Part shown: piece by piece, positions 23,589 to 33,509 of the stretch
Numbering within the stretch: position 1 is the stretch's first letter
Layout: each line of letters opens with the position of its first letter
Assembly: GCA_047967505.1 (NCBI GenBank)
Contig: CM106538.1
Length of the DNA stretch: 64,000 nucleotides
From: Dipteris shenzhenensis
Lineage: Eukaryota; Polypodiophyta; Polypodiopsida; Gleicheniales
Direction: 5' to 3' (one strand)
The notes under the pieces: generated by a model
Databases searched by the model: none
Told to the model about the DNA's origin: nothing
What the model saw: the letters and a program-made list of their open reading frames with translations, nothing else
Position numbers and translations under genes: made by a program

Positions 23589-24167
23589 AGGTATTCACTA
23601 CTAGAGAAAGAAAATTTCGAAATCAAAGTTTTGGAAACAACAGACACTGTAGACAAAGCACGAACTTTAGACCAGTACTACATAAGGAGCCACAACACAG
23701 TAGGTCCATTAGGTTACAACACGCTCGAGGGCCATCCGGCTAGAGTGCGGAAGTACTATTTCCTAAAACGTAGGAACGTAATTTGATCCAAAAAATAAAC
23801 ATTTGTGCCTTCGAAAAAAGGGATCCAATGAAGTTGCAAATGGTGCTAGAACTTTTGTCGTACATGCAATGCAGCTTTGGGTTTGGATTATTCCTCTCAC
23901 AGTTGCATGCTTCTGTCTCAATTTGGTTTTGATTTATTATTTATACATTTCTGAAATACATCTCCCCGTCGTTCGCTCGAAGTGGAATGACAATAGATTT
24001 GCTTACAGTGCAAAGAATAGGAATTTGTCTTCCTCCGAAAAAAAGAAAAATTACGTTTTACTATCGACATGAACAACATCAAGTGCAAGCAGGACTAGAT
24101 GATAACGAAATCTCTACAAAAGGTTGCATGCAATTGAACATCAATCTTCTGCATCATTTCTGACAAC

Positions 24168-24437
24168 GTGACTCATGTGAACCTCAACAAGATAGCAAAA
24201 GAGAGAAGTATTCATCAAGAGCCCAGCTGGCCAAGCACTCTAGTTAGGAAAAAGAGAAGAAGCTCCACCTCCACGTTGCTTCTTGTTGATTCGTCATTTG
24301 CGATGAGTGACGACTTAGTGCAGTGGTTGTTGGATGGAGATTCGCGATCTGGTGCTCACAACGTGCTCGTTATCTTTGCTCTGGGAGCAAGACCCAACCT
24401 GATTACATACCACCAGAAGAACGTCCTGTCTGTCTAA
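24168..24437 (+). CDS. Unrecognised 89-codon ORF
   Basis: Begins with ATG (MTHVNLNKIAKERS) and ends in TAA-type sequence near 24437. Basic N-terminal part, then SDDLVQWLLDGD and a hydrophobic stretch. No family recognised. It lies downstream of the helicase end in the same orientation and could be cargo of that element, or chance. Confidence 0.2.
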   Translation: MTHVNLNKIAKERSIHQEPSWPSTLVRKKRRSSTSTLLLVDSSFAMSDDLVQWLLDGDSRSGAHNVLVIFALGARPNLITYHQKNVLSV

Positions 24438-24489
24438 GCTTCTATGCCCACGTCCTTATCCCCACACTACGTCCTCGCTGTGAGTAGCA

Positions 24490-25108
24490 CAATCCAAATC
24501 CAACCTCATCGACAAGATCGATCTTCCACTTTGCCGGCTGCGTTGTATCTCTGTCTCACGAACATATCACCTGCACTTTTGATCGATCTCTTCTCACGCT
24601 CACGACAAACGGAGAATCCATCCAACAACTTTTTGCTGAAGAAATAATTGCAAGGGAATACAACCCAGAATGGAACGGTGAGATAAAATTCCAAAGGTGG
24701 AAGGGAAACTCTGCAAGTATAAAGCTCAGCTGGTTACAACGGATTACCAAAGATTGTCGTGTCGTTGCAAGTGCCTCCCGTACTTTGCAACAACGTGATA
24801 TTCCATGCACCTTCAAAATCCACATGCCTTTCACGGCTAGCCCAACTCCAAAACTCTCCCAAATCCATCACACAAAGCGCTTAAACCTTGATGGCACTTT
24901 ACAAACCGTGATCGAATTTGTAACTCCCAATGACTCGTTGGTTGTTACGAATTCACATGTATGCAAGGAATTATCACCTCCTAGCCAGCCTCACCATACC
25001 AACTCCTTCATTCAAAGCTTGGCACCAAAACAAAATACGATTCATATATTGTTGTTGCCACATATGTTGGTTGCCTTAGGCCACTCCACACCCTATTGTC
25101 AAGCATGA
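24490..25108 (+). CDS. Unrecognised ORF of about 205 codons behind the Helitron helicase
   Basis: The frame opens after a TAG at 24485-24488 and runs to the stop after PYCQA at 25108. Composition is protein-like: HITCTFDRSLLTLTTNGESI, then LFAEEIIAREYNPEWNGEIK, then LSWLQRITKDCRVVASASRT, with alternating hydrophobic residues and charged turns. There is no clear ATG near the open start, so either an upstream exon exists or the frame is a fragment. It has no motif I can name. Its place behind a Helitron helicase invites comparison with replication-protein-A-like cargo genes of plant Helitrons, but I see no OB-fold signature that would support that. Confidence 0.35.
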
Positions 25109-25160
25109 AGAGACCATAGGAGTCTCTAGTCTCCTTGAACCCCTTACAAGGACCTTGGCA
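25080..25160 (-). repeat. LTR-like fragment shared with 48.54-48.61 kb
   Basis: The segment around AAGCATGAAGAGACC, then AGGAGTCTCTAGTCTCCTTG, recurs in reverse complement at about 48530-48605 next to a chromovirus 3' end. It is probably a solo-LTR scrap of that family. Confidence 0.65.
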
Positions 25161-26059
25161 AACTTAGTCCTCCGAACCATTTAGATTGGTCTCATAACTT
25201 GTAAACAATTATAATCCATGCCATTATCCTATATGTATAAACAAAACGCTATGTACAACACCATACACATTCAGTTGTTGCATGAAACTACTATATAGTC
25301 TCTGTGAAAAGTTTTATCAACCAATCCACTGAGTTGAGTAAGTCATCTACCTCCCAACTGGAATGTAACACCACCATAGCTATTAGCCAAAGTTGAGTAA
25401 GTCATCTCTACCTCCCAAGCTTGGGGTAGTCATTAATTGAAACCTTATGGCATAAAGTCTCGTGTGAGAAAGTATGAACTTGATTACCGTTAACTCTTCA
25501 AGGCCATACCACCATGGGCACAACTTTCTTATATTATTAGCTTTTAAAAAATGCCCGCTCCTCTCTCACATAATAGGTGGTAAATTTTTTATCTTTGTAG
25601 CTCTTAGAACGTTTTTCCATTTCTATTCACCTCTTTCCTTGATGAAGACTCTTTGGTGTTTGGCTTCATGCTTGTTTTTGCTTGTTGATGTCCTTATCCT
25701 AGTTGTTAGACTCTGCTAGCTTCTTGTGAGCTACTTCTTTGTCGTTGTTCTTTGCTCTTTGGCTTGACTCTTGCCTATTTCATAGCATATGCACCTTTGA
25801 TGTGGAGAGCTATCTATGAAGAACTTGATTAAATAAAACATTGCAATGTTTGGGAAAGTGAGAGCCTACTCTAAGCCAGATGTTTAAATTAAACTCAATG
25901 TCCAAGGTCAAACCCAAAATTGTAAAGCATACGAAAAATGTAAAAATCCATCTTTTGTTTTGGGTTTTTTTTTTTTTGTATTATCTTAAACATAAGATAA
26001 CCAGTTGAAGTTCCAATTACAACTAGCATAATTAATAAACCAAAAGACTGACAACAAAA
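25161..26059. other. No recognisable gene
   Basis: AT-rich spacer. A short repeated phrase (GTTGAGTAAGTCATCT...CCTCCCAA) occurs at about 25336 and 25391. Confidence 0.4.
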
Positions 26060-26249
26060 AACACTATATTGTAGAATTTGGGAATCTCCCAAGTCCCACT
26101 TTGAAGGGTTAAGATTTGACCATGTGGCCAAAAGTTGAACCCTTTTTTGAAAGTGGGACTTGGGAAGATTCCCTAATATCATGTTTAGGATGGATTCCAC
26201 TTTCAAATAATGGGTTCAAATTTGACCATGTAGCCAAATTTTAACCATA
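26060..26249 (-). mobile_element. MITE copy A (truncated)
   Basis: Begins AACACTATATTG, followed by AGAATTTGGGAATCTCCC. It is the reverse complement of the insertion at 28046-28291 over about 190 bp and has lost the far terminal repeat, since the match ends near TTAACCATA. Internally GTCCCACTTTGAAGG pairs with CCTTTTTTGAAAGTGGGAC, so the element folds on itself. Confidence 0.8.
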
Positions 26250-26946
26250 CAGTTCTAGCGTTACCCTCAAAAGCTCCTCTGTCACTATCTCCGTCAACCT
26301 CCATCTCCATCGTACGTTCTATTGCAATTCTTTTTAGGTACCACATGCTATGTTATTTATGCTTGTAAACACATTTCAAGTGGTGTAACAAGCATACAAG
26401 TCAACCCCTTAGTTATTTTACACATATTTGTATTTTTCAATAACAAATCATTTGAATGATGATGAGTGGCAAGTGAAGTATAATGGAAGATGGGTCATGG
26501 GTGGTGGAATGAGTACTTCTACTGTTGCTTATGTCGATGTTTTTGTTTGTGGAAACCATGAAGTGAGCGAGAACTAAAGAACAACCGCCAGAGCACAAGA
26601 GGAAAAGAGTAGACCCGCTACCTTCAATCCTGTTTACATAAGAGGAGACAAATATGCAAACGAAGCGAGACTCCTCAGGAAGGATCTTCCATGACTCAGT
26701 CCCAGTCTCTCTCCCTAGCTCTCGATCAATCAAGCTCTCTCTCTCTCTCCCTCCCTCCTTGTATCTGCATCTCTTTCTTTGTTGTTTGTATTTGCATTCA
26801 TCTCTTCTTGGCTGCTGATATTATGTTTCTGCACAGCAAGGTGGAAGGCACAAAAGGTGGATTATCCATGATAAAGGATTGTTTGCCTCACGAAAGCGGA
26901 TTTTCATGCACAATAAGGGCTAGACATAGAAGGCTAGGACCCAAAG

Positions 26947-27294
26947 ATGTTAACGGAAAGTGATGTCCTAGAACAAGAATGGTTGTCTACATTCAATCAC
27001 ACAAAAGAAAATCAAGCATATTGGACTAAGTGCAATGGTATTCGGCTAGCACTTTTAGAGGACGTGATGATTTTTTTCAACAAGGTATACCAGAAGCGCC
27101 CTACCAACATGGAAGTTGGAGTTGCTTTTGCAAGGGCATACATGTTCCAATTTATTCCTATGATTTTGAATGTAGGCAAGGCCATGCATTTTGCTTGGGC
27201 TATTGTTGCTGAGGAGTACAATAATGAACTGAAAAAGGGGGGTACTTTGAAAGCCATTATATGTGTTGGAGCTGAACAATGGCACCCTAGGTGA
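26947..27294 (+). CDS. Unrecognised 115-codon ORF
   Basis: Starts with an ATG-adjacent frame (MLTESDVLEQEW) and ends at TGA near 27294. It has balanced composition and amphipathic segments (NIRLALLEDVMIFF-like; AFARAYMFQFIPMIL; KAMHFAWAIVAEEYNNEL), which makes it more protein-like than most frames here. A candidate splice acceptor (TTTCTGCACAG) lies just upstream at about 26837. No family recognised. It may be an exon of the same disrupted gene as the pieces at 27.5, 30.4 and 31.5 kb. Confidence 0.35.
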   Translation: MLTESDVLEQEWLSTFNHTKENQAYWTKCNGIRLALLEDVMIFFNKVYQKRPTNMEVGVAFARAYMFQFIPMILNVGKAMHFAWAIVAEEYNNELKKGGTLKAIICVGAEQWHPR

Positions 27295-27476
27295 TGCCTT
27301 GAAGGATAGCATGGGGGGGCACCTCCATATTAAAAAAATCCTCAGTCAACAAAAGTAACAAATAGTGGCAGCTTGTGTGTAGTTTGCATGCCACAAGGTG
27401 AGGCCTTGAAGATTAAAGCATTAATTAAAGAGAAAAGGACACTACAAAGAATGCACTTTGGATTGCACAAAAGACA

Positions 27477-27707
27477 ATGGAGGAAGCAAAGATTAAGAAG
27501 AAGAGCAATGTGAAATTTGGTATAGCCCTCGGTATTTTAAAAGCATAGGCTCTATCAGCACAAGCCAAGATGGCTTCCTTACCTCTTGAAAATTCCATTG
27601 AGAGATCCAAACTTGAGGTGCAGATAGCAACAAATCAGTCAATGTTGGAGTTGCTTGGAGAAGGATCAGATGACTCTGATACGCTATCCCTGATTGAGGT
27701 ACTTTGA
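27477..27707 (+). pseudogene. Gene-like fragment upstream of the LTR insertion
   Basis: The frame starting ATGGAGGAAGCA is open except for one TAG (after ALGILKA) and reads LENSIERSKLEVQIATNQSM and LELLGEGSDDSDTLSLIE before a possible donor (GAG|GTACTT). An LTR element sits about 40 bp on, and beyond it an open segment (ADVELQSHLVKELEGQ) follows at 30364-30447. The simplest acceptor does not keep frame with the simplest donor, so the splice is unresolved. Rich in E, K, S and helix formers; no known domain. Confidence 0.35.
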
Positions 27708-27747
27708 TCAATTTTTGGGTTTCTTTATTTTGATTGTAATATGTATG

Positions 27748-28329
27748 TGAAGAGACATGGAGGTAGGAGAATGCCAAGCTTATTAGGAATGGAGTGGAAA
27801 TATCAAAAGCATAATGGAAAGGCAAAATGGAAAGCAAATGAAAGAACAAGTGCTAGGCAATGATAACCAAAATACTCACATCATATAAAGCTTGATGTTG
27901 ACTGATGTAATAGACAATAGACAAGTACAACACTATATAGTGTGCTACTAGACTCTAGAAAGTCACAATGTCTATGGGATATCTCCCAATATGACACATG
28001 GCATGTCTAGGACTCACTAGACTATAAAACCACACCTAGAACACTAACACTGTATCAGGGAATTTGGGAATTTTGACATAGTTTGGGAATTCCCAATATG
28101 GTTAAGATTTGGCCATATGGTCAAATCTTAACCCATTACTTGAAAGTGGAATCCATCCTAACCATCGTATTAGGGAGGCCTCCCAAGTCCCACTTTCAAA
28201 AATGGGTTCAATTTTTGGCCACATGGTCAAATCTTAACCCCTTACTTGAAAGTGGGACTTGGGAGATTCCCAAATTCTTCAATATAGTGTTCACTCATTT
28301 TAGACTCACTTTGGCTTCATATTCCAACA
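27748..28329 (-). repeat. 3' LTR of the non-autonomous element, split by a MITE
   Basis: On the minus strand it starts TGTTGGAATATGAAGCC and ends in CATGTCTCTTCA. It is interrupted by a 246-bp insertion at 28046-28291. Confidence 0.9.
28046..28291 (+). mobile_element. MITE copy B, nested in the LTR
   Basis: Terminal inverted repeats AACACTGTATC...GAATTTGGGAA and its counterpart ending TTCTTCAATATAGTGTT. The flanking CACT at 28042-28045 and 28292-28295 reads as a 4-bp target duplication; the unsplit LTR has a single CACT there. The inside has long self-complementary segments (AAGTCCCACTTTCAA/TTGAAAGTGGGACTT). No coding capacity. The ends contain CACTGTA/TATAGTG, so a CACTA-type origin is possible, but the 4-bp duplication does not fit the usual 3 bp. 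Confidence 0.88.
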
Positions 28330-28335
28330 CCCCCC
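28330..28335 (-). other. Polypurine tract (minus strand GGGGGG)
   Basis: Six consecutive C on the plus strand directly next to the 3' LTR; this is the plus-strand DNA primer site in reverse transcription. Confidence 0.75.
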
Positions 28336-29961
28336 ATGAAGGCAAGGTGAGAGACTACTGGAATGGAACCAAGAACAGAACATGACAATGATGGTCTAAG
28401 GTGATGGACTATTGGAATGGAACCAAGAACATAACATGACAATGACGGTCATCAAACTGTGCACCCTATGTAACTCAGAGGCTAATGTCTGAGCATGTTT
28501 AGAGGTTGATCCAAGCACTCTCATGGCTTGAGACTCAACATGCTCAGAGGCTCACATTATAGCATGGCTACATGACCATAGGTCTAGGAATGCACCAACA
28601 TCCTGGAACTCGACCAAGCCTGATAACGAGACCTATCAAAGCCTATACATGGCTCCCACAATACATCCCCCTCTAAACCTATCAAAGCCAATAAATGGCT
28701 CCCACAGTACATCCCACATTGACTTCATATTGGGAAACCGGGATGAAGTCACACACCACTCATAAAAGAAATAACATCAATTAAGGAGGACCAGGCTGAG
28801 TACCTTATAGACTCAATGAAAACAAAATACTCAATACATATCATTTTAGGGGGACTACCTAGGGGAGAGGACCCCAAAAATAACATCAATCATGTAGTAA
28901 TAAAAAATAGATCTCTTATAATAAGAGATGTCCTCCAAGTAGCCACTGCACATGTGTGCACATCCTTGTGAGACGATGATGATGTAAGCATAAGGTAGGA
29001 ATGCCCCAAAAGATGTGTCGGTGAAGTCCATGGGTTAGCTAAATGGAGCACTCACATAGTGACTCTCAAAATGGCTAAGTGAGAGTCACTGATGTCGAAG
29101 TAGGCCGGAGGTGTCACGAGCACTCAGAGAGTCAATCAAAAGTGGAGCTCAGTCTTCAAGGACAATCGAGGTGGTAATCGGAGAAGTCGGGAAGTGTTTG
29201 GAGCTCACATCAAGCTCATAGTAGCTTCACTTGTTGACAGAATGTGGAGCAAGTGATGGGCAGAGAAGAGGGTCTGTTGCAGCAGAGGAGCTAGAGATAG
29301 GAGAAATTTGCAGGCAGTGTGGATAGCAAGTGCAGCATGGGTAGCAGGAGCTAGAGCTACGTGGGCAGCAAAAGCAGCGTGGGTAGCAAGTGAGCAAGGA
29401 AGGCGACCTTGCGACGAGCTGAAGAGACCTGAGATGGCATGGATTTCGAGTGTAGAATGGTGACGGTAGAACTATTGTTGGACACGCACTTCGAGGCTGG
29501 AGCAGCTACTGTTGGTGGCAGTCCCGAGGGAAAATGGTGAGGGAGCATGAGCAACAGGTGTATGGGCAAGCTGTATAGCACGTGACTGCATGAAAATAGT
29601 CTATACAGACCGTATGGATTGTATGGGCTGTATGGCTTGCTTGCAGCGAGCTGTACAGCTTGTTTGCAGGGTCGATGGAGTGCAGAAGAGGCTGGTAGCT
29701 CAGTTGGCTGAGCAATGGCAGGCAAAGCACGGGATATGTGGCAGCTCCAAGTCATGGTAGAATCTCAGCATCATGTCGTAGATGGGTATCTTCACGTTGG
29801 TGAGGCTTGGGATTGGAAGGGAGCTCAAGGTGGAAAGGCAAAGGAAGAAGAAGGAGTGCTCAAGGAAGGCGAGGAGGAGAGTGGAACTAGAGTGGAAGGA
29901 GCTAGCCTCTCCATAGGTCTAAGATGGGCTTCAAGGCCTCCTCATTCCTTGAGGAAAGCTA
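28336..29961. other. Non-coding interior of the LTR element
   Basis: No gag, protease, RT or integrase motif on either strand. Frames such as the 132-codon minus one at 29357-29755 come from GC-richer GCAGCA/GTAGCA sequence. Short internal repeats (ATGGCTCCCACA(A/G)TACATCCC near 28649 and 28697) are present. Confidence 0.7.
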
Positions 29962-29973
29962 GCTCTGATACCA
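29962..29973 (-). other. tRNA-Met primer binding site
   Basis: Minus strand TGGTATCAGAGC, 2 bp inside the 5' LTR, the usual initiator-tRNA-Met site of plant LTR elements. It fixes the element's orientation as minus. Confidence 0.92.
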
Positions 29974-29975
29974 TA

Positions 29976-30316
29976 TGAAGAGACATGGAGGTAGGAGAAT
30001 GCCAAGCTAACTAGGAACGGAATGGAAATATGGAAACAATAATGGAAAGGCAAAATGGAAAGCAAATGAAAGAACAAGTGCTAGGCAATGATAACCAAAA
30101 TACTCACATGATATAAAGCTTGATGTTGATTGATGTAATAGACAATAGACAAGTACAACACTATATAGTGTGCCAGTAGGCTCTAGAAAGTCACAATGTC
30201 TATGGGATATCTCCAAATATGACACGTGGCATGTCTAGGACTCACTAGACTATAAAACCACACCTAGACCACCTAGAACACTCATTTTAGACTCACTTTG
30301 GCTTCATATTCCAATA
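29976..30316 (-). repeat. 5' LTR of the non-autonomous element
   Basis: 341 bp, uninterrupted. On the minus strand it starts TATTGGAATATGAAGCC (the terminal TG mutated to TA) and ends in CTCTTCA. Confidence 0.9.
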
Positions 30317-30363
30317 GTATGTGTATATAAATTAATTGCCTTTGCATGTTTTCTATATTGCAA

Positions 30364-30715
30364 GCTGATGTGGAGCTACAATCTCACCTAGTGAAGGAGT
30401 TGGAAGGGCAACATACAATGCTTCTAGAGATGATTCACCAAGTGTAAGCAAGCTGCCAAGCTTTCCTTTATGTGGTTGCTAGTCATGCAGACAACCTAAC
30501 TCATTCAGGAAACTGTGTTGGTTGCTGAATGGCTTTCAATGTAGAGGAGACCTTGATGCTGGTAATGCTACCATGTAGACACATGTACCATGGCATTTGC
30601 TTTGCAACTGCATGCTCTATTGGTGGTGTATGTAGATATCCTGATTATACTATGGCGATTCTACAGACTATGCATTACAACCTCATTCCAACATGGCTTA
30701 GAGAGTAAGTAAATA
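30364..30715 (+). pseudogene. Gene-like fragments downstream of the LTR insertion
   Basis: An open segment at 30364-30447 reads VELQSHLVKELEGQHTMLLE and ends in TAA. After stops, a second segment near 30640-30705 reads YTMAILQTMHYNLIPTWLR and meets a strong donor (GA|GTAAGT). Both look like exon remains of the gene seen at 27.5 kb. No domain recognised. Confidence 0.3.
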
Positions 30716-30759
30716 CATCATTAATTTTCTTTTACATATAATACTTAGAATTTATTACA

Positions 30760-31290
30760 TGCTTTGTAGCATATGTTCCATGCTAGTTAGCACATGCCCA
30801 TTTGTCCATTAGCACATGCTAGTTAGCATATGTTCCATGCATAGTTAGCATATGTTGTATGCATAGTTAGCATATGTTGTATGCTAGTTTGCATATGTTG
30901 TATGTTAGCCTATGCTAGTTAGCATATGTTCAATAGCATATGTTGCATGCTAGGTAGCATGTTTTATGCTAGGTAGCATATGTTGTATGCTAGGTGTATG
31001 ATGGTTAGCATGTGTTGTATATGTTGCATGTTGGTTAGCATATGTTGTATGCTAGTTAGCATATCTTTAATGCTAGGTAGCATATCCTCTGTGTTAGCAT
31101 ATGTTCTATGCTCGATAGTAGATGTTTTGTGCTAGGTAGCATTTCTTTTGTGTTAGCATATGTTCTATGCTGGATAGCATATGCTCCATGGTAGCATATG
31201 TTTTGTGCTAGGTAGCATATGCTCTATGCTACTTACCACCCATGATATGCTATTTAGCATGCATGATGCACTAGTTATCATGCACTACTA
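30760..31290. repeat. Array of GTTAGCATATGTTGTATGCTA-type units
   Basis: More than twenty degenerate copies of (T)TAGCATATGTT(C/G)TATGCTA, separated by a few bases. The unit is nearly self-complementary (TAGCATA...TATGCTA). It is the reverse complement of the family at 6170-6545. Confidence 0.85.
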
Positions 31291-31506
31291 ACAAACAGTT
31301 TTGGAGCTCTTTCTTACTTCGGGTATTGGTCATTGGATTGACCATTTTTGCAGTTCCATCAATGTGTAGCTCATCATGAAAAATGTATGACTGGAACATG
31401 TTTTCATTAGGGTAGATGGAAAGCATTCATGTAGCATGCAGTCAAATGCACATGCAAGTAGGCAATGAAGACATATGCTTTGCTGAAAATTTGGCTAACA
31501 TGAAGA

Positions 31507-32001
31507 ATGTTGCTGATAGTTTGTGGGTTGGGTATGGTGGTGAAGACATGGATGACTCGTCAGCTTCATTTGCTGCAGGTAGGAATTGTAGATAAGTTGA
31601 AAGATTCAGAGGAGACAAAGGTGCAGCATGCATATATTGAAGGGAAGTTGAAGAATGCAACTAAGAGCCTCGGGAATTCTAGTGGCAGACAACTATAAAA
31701 AATGGTTGAAGACCTCATCACAGATCTTGCATCTGCTAGCTATACCTTAGAAGATATTGAAGATGCAGAAGTTCAAGACCACTCTCCCTTGGCTCACCTC
31801 CTGAAAAAATTGAAGATGCAGAAGTTCAAGACAACTCTCCCTTGGCTCACGTCCCTAGAAGATATTGAAGATGCAGAAGTTCAAGATGACTGTCCCTTGG
31901 CTCACCTCTTGAAAAAATTGTCAAAGAAGAAGGGACATGACCATACAACGAGTCAAGAGTCTCTTGCAAAGAAAGCCAAGGGCACATTAGGTGCATATTA
32001 G
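31507..32001 (+). pseudogene. Lysine/glutamate-rich frame with internal repeats, one stop
   Basis: One reading frame runs from about 31507 to 32001 with a single in-frame TAA at 31696-31698. It reads DKLKDSEETKVQHAYIEGKL, then SYTLEDIEDAEVQDHSPLAH, repeats of the LEDIEDAEVQD...SPLAHLLKKL module, and a basic tail (SKKKGHDHTTSQES). The low-complexity, charged character suits a nuclear linker region. Immediately downstream in the same orientation lies an FCP1/NIF-type phosphatase fragment whose N-terminal flank (TEEDIEDIIQLL) is similar in style, so the two may belong to one ancestral gene. Function unknown. Confidence 0.45.
31748..31918. repeat. Coding tandem repeat, three copies of a roughly 55-60-bp unit
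   Basis: GAAGATATTGAAGATGCAGA begins the first and third copies; the middle copy starts at TTGAAGATGCAGAAG and is in another frame (KLKMQKFKTTLPWL), so a unit of non-multiple-of-3 length was inserted. Confidence 0.85.
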
Positions 32002-32520
32002 GTGCATCAAAATCCTTGAAACCCAAATCCCCCACAGCAAAATCCCATAAACCACGTGCATGCAAGAAATTATGAGGTTCATAGTTTCTTGGATGCTAGG
32101 AGGTGCCTTTTTGTAAGATCCCCACATCTAGGAGGTGTGTTTTGTAAGAACAATGATAGTGAAAACTCCATTTTGTCAATCAAATATATAATGAAGTATC
32201 TTTTCTCGTTGTGCTTAAGTACTGCAACTTTCTGTGCAAGAAGATTTGCTCCTAGTGGTTGTACATTAGCTATCTGGCTACCTCCCTTCGTATGCATTGA
32301 CATTGATTGGTCAGGAGGGGGTGTCATGTGTGTTGTGTGGGTGCAACAAATGTTTGGTTTGATGTATTTGCAAGATGCCTCATAATTTCTTTCCATGTGT
32401 ACACATACCAACCATCGTGTATCATGAAGAGATAAAGACATTGTTGTGTCCTGGGAAACCAAAGAAAAAAAAAAGACACTATTGGCTCTTGGGAAACCAA
32501 AGAAAAAAAAGATGCTATGA

Positions 32521-33198
32521 GAGAAAAGACAACTACCAACAGAGGAAGACATAGAGGACATCATTCAATTGCTACTTGTCCTGGAAAATGTTGTCCCTAA
32601 TGTAAATCTTATGCCACTTGCAAAGGAGAATGATCGTAGAGCACTCATATTGGACTTGAATGATGTTGTGCTCTATGTTTTAAGGGTAGGGTACTTACTT
32701 CCTAGGCACACAGCTGGATTAAAAGGTGCCAATGATAGAGGTGTCATTCAATCGGCGTGAGCTTGTATGGGTCCGTAAAGAAGCAACATGTTTTTTAATA
32801 TGATGCATGGAACATTCTAGTGTTTTCATCTGGAGTTGTACATGGCTAGACAAAGTCAAGCGGCTAGTGTGGGAAGCATTTCTAGACCAAGCTGCCAAAT
32901 TAGAAGGGCATCTTTTTAGCCAAGAAGATTGTCAATTGCAGGAGGGTTCGATGACTGTACCTGGAACAGACAAGCCCATTTTGTATAAGTGTTTGGAGGA
33001 TTTTTGGGCCAGGTTGCCAATGTTTAACAAGAGTAATACTTTGATAATTGATGACTCATCATACAAATGTTTTAAAAATATATGCCAATGCTGTATCATA
33101 ATTTTAAAGCTTGAATACTTGACTAACACGATTGCAAATTGGCTATGGCAATGGCTACTTATAGAATGCCATCCCGAGTTTTCACTCACAAACTGAAT
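32521..33198 (+). pseudogene. FCP1/NIF (NLI-interacting factor)-type HAD phosphatase remnant
   Basis: Two plus-strand frames join into one FCP1-homology domain. 32521-32757 contains RRALILDLNDVVLYVLR, the HAD motif I strand. After a frameshift near 32745 and a TGA near 32800 come SVFIWSCTWLDKVKRLVW (motif II region, SSA/SST-type) and, near residue 75 of the second frame, KPILYKCLEDFWAR and NTLIIDDSSYKCFKN, the motif IV acidic DD pair before S-x-Y-K. Active FCP1/SCP enzymes use D-x-D-G-T; here motif I is D-L-N-D-V, so the second aspartate is asparagine. Plants have an LDLNG-type branch of this family, so the loss may predate decay. The stops and frameshift make this copy a pseudogene. Confidence 0.8.
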
Positions 33199-33335
33199 AG
33201 ACACAAAGTTGGATGATGAGAGCTTGAGTGTGTTTCACATTGTAAAGAAAATGCAGATTTTGTAAATGTACAACAGTTGATCACATTGCGTATTCTGCTT
33301 TTGAGTCTCTCTTTCTTTCTATATCCAACTCCAAG

Positions 33336-33509
33336 GTTAGTATTATAGTTACAACTTCTAATCATTAAGATTCTTGACCATTCTGATACTAAAGTTGGTA
33401 TTTCAGTTACAACTTTTAACCGTTAAGACTCTTGACCATTCCGATACAAAAGTTGGTATTTCAGTTACAACTTCTGACAGTTAAGACTCTTGACTATTCC
33501 GATACTAAA
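33336..33509. repeat. 58-bp tandem repeat, three copies
   Basis: GTTGGTATTTCAGTTACAAC starts units at 33336 (as GTTAGTATTATAG), 33394 and 33452, exactly 58 apart. One unit occurs in reverse complement at about 42590-42650, next to plus-strand Ty3 sequence. It is probably an LTR subrepeat. Confidence 0.9.

Larger units (their letters stand above)
27743..30321 (-). mobile_element. Non-autonomous LTR retrotransposon (LARD/TRIM-like)
   Basis: Two direct repeats (27748-28329 and 29976-30316) are flanked by a perfect 5-bp target duplication GTATG (27743-27747 and 30317-30321). On the minus strand the 5' LTR ends CTCTTCA and, 2 bp later, TGGTATCAGAGC is complementary to the 3' end of initiator tRNA-Met; a GGGGGG polypurine tract adjoins the 3' LTR. 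Removing a nested MITE and one copy of its 4-bp duplication leaves 332 bp for the 3' LTR against 341 bp for the 5' LTR, the difference being a 9-bp CCACCTAGA duplication. The 1.6-kb interior has no gag or pol, so it would depend on another element's proteins. Confidence 0.92.

Noticed and set aside
26060-28291. A 2.2-kb DNA transposon with long terminal inverted repeats
   Set aside because: The inverted arms are two separate MITE copies: one sits cleanly in an LTR with its own target duplication, so the region between is not a transposon body.
29357-29755. 132-codon minus frame in the LTR element interior
   Set aside because: No gag, pol or other motif; the composition follows GCAGCA/GTAGCA-type repeats.
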